NCBI GenBank assembly: GCA_028023455.1
Contig: JAQFVV010012395.1
Location: forward strand, 7,507,998 to 7,571,997
Source: Epiperipatus broadwayi
Lineage: Eukaryota; Onychophora; Udeonychophora; Euonychophora; Peripatidae
DNA length: 64,000 bases
Direction: 5' to 3'
In this document: positions 60,138 to 64,000 of the stretch, piece after piece
How the letters are laid out: each line of letters opens with the position of its first letter
How positions within the stretch are numbered: position 1 is the stretch's first letter
Notes under the pieces: model-generated
The model's database searches: none
Told to the model about the DNA's origin: nothing
The model's input: the letters and a program-made list of their open reading frames with translations, nothing else
Made by a program: the position numbers and the translations under genes

Positions 60138-63100
60138 CATAACAAAGAGATTGTTTATATTTAAGTATAGATCAAAATAATAGTATAAACAAATAAAAAA
60201 ATATATAATTATTAATAATAAATGAAGAGGATATTTTATTTTATAAAGTGTGTGTTCACTCAAGCAATCTTTAATTGAAATAAAGTAAATAAAATATGCT
60301 CTGGCAATATTCTTTTTTTTCCAATAACTTTTTCTTTCTTATAGAACAATAGACTTGACACTTTTTCAAGAAATTACTATCTTCCTAAATATGTTAATGT
60401 TTAATGAATGTACTAAAATTTTGTATACAGTACTTTTAGAAAATAATTTATTAAGCAAAATACTGTACATTAAATCCAATATAAACTGAAGATATTTTAT
60501 TAATATATGTAATTTGTACACATCAAACTCAGAGAAAGAAAAATGGCTGCCAAATATTAAAATTTTGAAATTTTAATGTTTTTTTTTGTTGATTTACTTA
60601 CATTTTTGTTTGTTTGTTTACATATTACTTTGGATAATGTATAATTGAAATCATGTCACTTGATGTAGCATAGTTTGCAACTTAATAAACTTTTTCACAT
60701 ATTATCTAACCTGAGTACAAAACTTTTAAGCTCCTAAAAAATCAAATTCCTCACATTAATGCCAATTCATTGGTCAGATAAAAAATGGATTAACATTAAT
60801 AAGAGTAAGAATTCTTTATAAGTTTTTTAAAATGATTATTTAAGAATATGACTTGAGAGTTACAATAGCATATATGAACTCACTTGATCTGTGAAGAGAT
60901 TTATATATTATAAACATTACATATTTGATAAGCATGATTTATTTACAGGCTTATTAAAATTAGTAGTATATATAAGTGGCTACTACCCCCAGTGAGAGTG
61001 GTATGTGTAAAAATATCACACTAACAATATAGGCATAAAGATTCAGGTATCTGATATCTTTAACTCACCTGAAAAGTGAAGATTGTTTGTTAAGAAACAA
61101 ATAAATATTTTGAATCAAACAGGTGGCCCTGATAAGTAACATCAGACCCAAACATTATACAAACACAATGAAAATAATTTTAAATTAAAAATGAATAAGA
61201 AATGTTTTTCTTAGCTTTTTATTTATAAGTTATAAAATTTAGATTTGCGTTTTCAAGAATTTTGTTTATTATTGTTAAATTATAAATTATTTGTGTATTT
61301 TATGTTAATGTAATGTTTGATTTGATGCTGCCATGTCACGCTGAAAAAAAGATTTATTTTTTTATATAATTAAATATAAAGACTTATTCAAATTAAAACA
61401 GGTATAAAGATGAGATATTTATCTGTGTTTTCATTAATAATGATGAATGAATATTAATTTTGGGTTTTAATAATCAACTATTTTGTTAGAGGCTTTACAT
61501 TTTGCAAAGCTTTGTTTAATTTATTATAACCCCGGTTTAGTTTAATGTATTTAATAATTTTAGGTGGATATTTTACTAAAGTTTAGCTTGAAATTTATTT
61601 CCCAGATTTTTATTTATAAGCATCAAAATTTAGATTTGTGTTTTCAGGAGTTTTTCTCACTCTTGAAGTTTAATTTATTCCCACAGTTGTAATTTAAATA
61701 TTTGTTATTATAGGTGTGCAATTGTTTGGAGCTGATAAGGTGGCTCTAGAACCATGTGAAATATTTTTTTATATATAGATATAGCAACAAGATATATTTA
61801 TTTTGTATTAACGAATTATTTATTTAGGATTTTTAAAATTAGTGAGATTATTTTTTATTATAATATATATATATGAACTGTCAAGCAAATAAAACGGGTC
61901 CATTTTTCTTGCAATTCCGAGAATCGTTATGCACTGGGATTATTTATATATATGGGAGATAAGTTTAGATAATTCTAATTGCAGGAATGAAATTTTACTT
62001 ATTATAGATGTAAGCAGAGCTTAACTAAAGTTAGCCTAATTTTAATATTCCCAAATATAATAACTAAGTACTCATTTTAATAATTTGACAAATATTTAAA
62101 ATGTCCCATATATGTACTATGAGAAAATGTATTGACTTTATGTAAATAATTTTGAGAAGGAAGGTTTTTCCGATTGGTGAACAAGTTGAAAATCTCACAG
62201 AAACTTATATATCTAACAGTCAAACAAAATAATTCCACCTTGCTTAAATTCCCCGAAATTCCATATGGATAAGTTTAGATAACACTATCTGGGAGAAAAT
62301 TTTTTTACTCATAGCAGATAAGACTTTGTTTCTGTCTACAATATGAGTGTTGTTAAACTTGTCTCTCATATAATCTTTTGAACTTAAGCAAAGCAGACTC
62401 ATTTTTTTGAATAATAGATAATCACTTTTAGCGATTTTTTTATCATTGTTTGTGTGATGGTCAGAGAAAAATTTATTCTTATCACATTTACATAATAATT
62501 TATGCTATATATTACCAAATATTATGTGTGTATATATATATCTAAGGTTCAATACAGTTCTTTAAATAATAAATGTTGCCTTAATAAATGGCATATTTAT
62601 CTGCTTAGCATTCACCATTCTGGATTGGCATAACATAAATAGATAAATTAACAAATATATAAAATAGAAATAGGCATGACCACAGATCAGATAGATAAAT
62701 AATAATACCTGATTACAGTTATTATGTTAAGAAAATTATCAGCTATTAATATTTATCGAGCAGGCAACACACTTACAAAGATTATTATTAAAATAAAGTT
62801 ACAAAATTTACTTTTAAATATATTATAAATTATTATTTTTTAATTTTTAAATTTTTTTTTTTTTTTTTTTTTTTTTATAATATATTTTATCTTGTGTGTG
62901 AAGGGTGGATTTGATTTTGGGTCAACAGGGGTGGGGAAAAAATTTTGGTCTCAGGGGGGCCTTTGAGCATTCCATCATCATATTTTCAATTGGATGGACA
63001 GTTGAAGAGTTGGAGTATGGAGTGGATTGAAGCCTGTCCATTAAATATAAGAATTGGCTATCTTAATATATCTGAGCACTTATAGCATATATGTGTAGAG

Positions 63101-63343
63101 ATGGTAATCTGGACCAATTGATTATTGCTGGTGTAGCATAAAATACGTATATTGGTGATTATTTATCTTTTCATATGTGTTCAAGTGTATCAGTGTTATG
63201 AGATAGTATGGAGAGTGGTGGGTCATGTGAAAGTCTGTGCTCATATACCCTATATATTATGTAATAGTTTAGTTTAATTTTATAGCACACTGCAGGAAAT
63301 TTACTGATCTTCTAGATGAGGCACTTGATCCTGGTACTCTCCA
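60138..63343. other. AT-rich DNA, no gene supported
   Basis: A direct repeat pair shares TTTTATTTATAAG, AAATTTAGATTTG and GTTTTCA near 61218 and 61608. A T run lies at 62850-62875. A splice-like segment at 61724-61750 (after TTATTATAG) fits the phase of the 53497 exon, but it would reach a stop after seven codons and has no support. A small patch at 62890-63250 is less AT-rich and unassigned. Confidence 0.35.
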
Positions 63344-63471
63344 TTAGGCTGGCTTGTTCACTGTCTTCTTGGCAGGCTGTGGGCCTTGAACTCTGTCTTC
63401 ATCATGGATCAATCCTCCAAGAGGAATGCCATAGCCATTCAGTTCTACTCTGTGGTTTTCACTGTAGAAAG
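63344..63471 (-). CDS. candidate terminal exon of an unrecognised gene
   Basis: The minus strand after TCACTCTTTCTACAG (acceptor ending at 63472) is open from 63471 to a TAA at 63346-63344. It reads ENHRVELNGYGIPLGGLIHD, then EDRVQGP, and ends KKTVNKPA. The segment is clearly less AT-rich than its surroundings, as host exons usually are. Upstream in the same frame a stop occurs about 50 bases before the acceptor and no ATG lies between, so this would be the last exon of a gene whose earlier exons are beyond the window. The family is not recognised. A transposon ORF fragment remains possible. Confidence 0.4.
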
Positions 63472-63479
63472 AGTGAATG

Positions 63480-64000
63480 AGTGAACCTTTTTGACTTAAT
63501 TTTGGGTTTTTTTATTAACTCTTTCTCATCCCCCCTCACAAACCATTAAAAGCTGTTTACAACTTTTAATTTTCAATTTTAAATAGCCAGCATAAATTTA
63601 ATAAGAACAAAAGGGTCTGGCTTGGCTATTGACAAGTGGTGCTGGTTAATGATTTTGTTCTTGCTCATTTGAACTTTATTTTAACTCTTAAAAATTTTCA
63701 GCTCTCAGTTTACCATTTAATTAGAGGAATTTCTGAGAAACCGATGACCTTGATTCACTCTTGTTTTAAAAGAGATTTAAGCTATCAACATTCTAGCATA
63801 TATATAAGACAGACATCCCTGAATTTAAGAATTATGCTAATACCAACAAATTTGTAAATTAAATAACTTAAAAATATAATTTAGAAATAATTTAGAAAAT
63901 CTGTAATGTTTACTAAATCTATGACATTATAGTTTCCTTCACATATATACATAGGTTTGCTACCACACATCCAATGACGTTTACAACTTAAATTAATTTT
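63480..64000. other. intronic or intergenic DNA
   Basis: If 63471-63344 is a terminal exon, this is its upstream intron. The plus-strand open frame 63636-63857 has no recognisable features. Confidence 0.3.

Noticed and set aside
61724-61750. Possible fourth exon of the plus-strand secreted-peptide gene
   Set aside because: The acceptor and phase fit, but translation ends after seven codons with a single Cys. No independent support was seen.

Overview
The window looks like intron-rich, strongly AT-rich nuclear DNA from an invertebrate animal. There are no operons and no bacterial-type gene packing. Open frames are short, microsatellites are frequent (TA and AAT runs), and most recognisable coding sequence belongs to decayed transposons: a Ty3-type LTR element, APE-type LINEs, a mariner relative, tRNA-headed SINEs and foldback elements. 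The phylum cannot be fixed from the sequence alone.

Host coding content is sparse. Two places, on opposite strands and about 33 kb apart, carry the same exon pair. Each has a 14-base exon starting Met-Lys-Ile, split in phase 2, followed by a 47- or 50-base exon that completes a hydrophobic signal peptide and ends Glu-Glu. The minus-strand copy is at 7088-6953 and the plus-strand copy at 40225-41169. The plus-strand copy has a phase-compatible third exon at 53464-53497 that reads as an acidic propeptide running up to a likely Lys-Arg site. This suggests a small family of secreted prepropeptides whose introns have filled with transposons. The last exon of an unrecognised minus-strand gene probably lies at 63471-63344.

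Layout. 1-7 kb: AT-rich DNA with one decayed ORF, a 47-bp minisatellite and a worn hammerhead motif. 7-9.2 kb: signal-peptide exons (minus), a long palindrome and an internally deleted mariner transposase. 9.7-15 kb: LTR-like blocks and an integrase C-terminal relic of a Ty3 element. 20-22 kb: two SINEs. 23.2-24.7 kb: a 423-bp repeat in tandem and in inverted orientation, each unit carrying a type I hammerhead ribozyme motif. 27-30 kb: foldback/MITE-like elements. 30.6-38 kb: SINEs and two further hammerhead-like motifs in AT-rich DNA. 40-44.5 kb: plus-strand gene exons, a LINE fragment containing a SINE, and a second inverted hammerhead-bearing array distantly related to the first. 44.9-52.5 kb: a complete but inactivated Ty3-type element (minus strand) with two LTRs of about 1.55 kb. 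54.1-60.1 kb: a full-length but inactivated LINE flanked by a perfect 14-bp target-site duplication. 60-64 kb: AT-rich DNA and the candidate terminal exon.

The most interesting system is the set of hammerhead-bearing repeats. The copy at 24139-24194 has every core base, a 6-bp inner stem I, a 5-bp stem II and a 3-bp stem III. Related motifs recur at about seven other sites and the repeats form large inverted pairs. This resembles animal retrozymes or the terminal repeats of Penelope-like elements, but no Penelope reverse transcriptase was seen.
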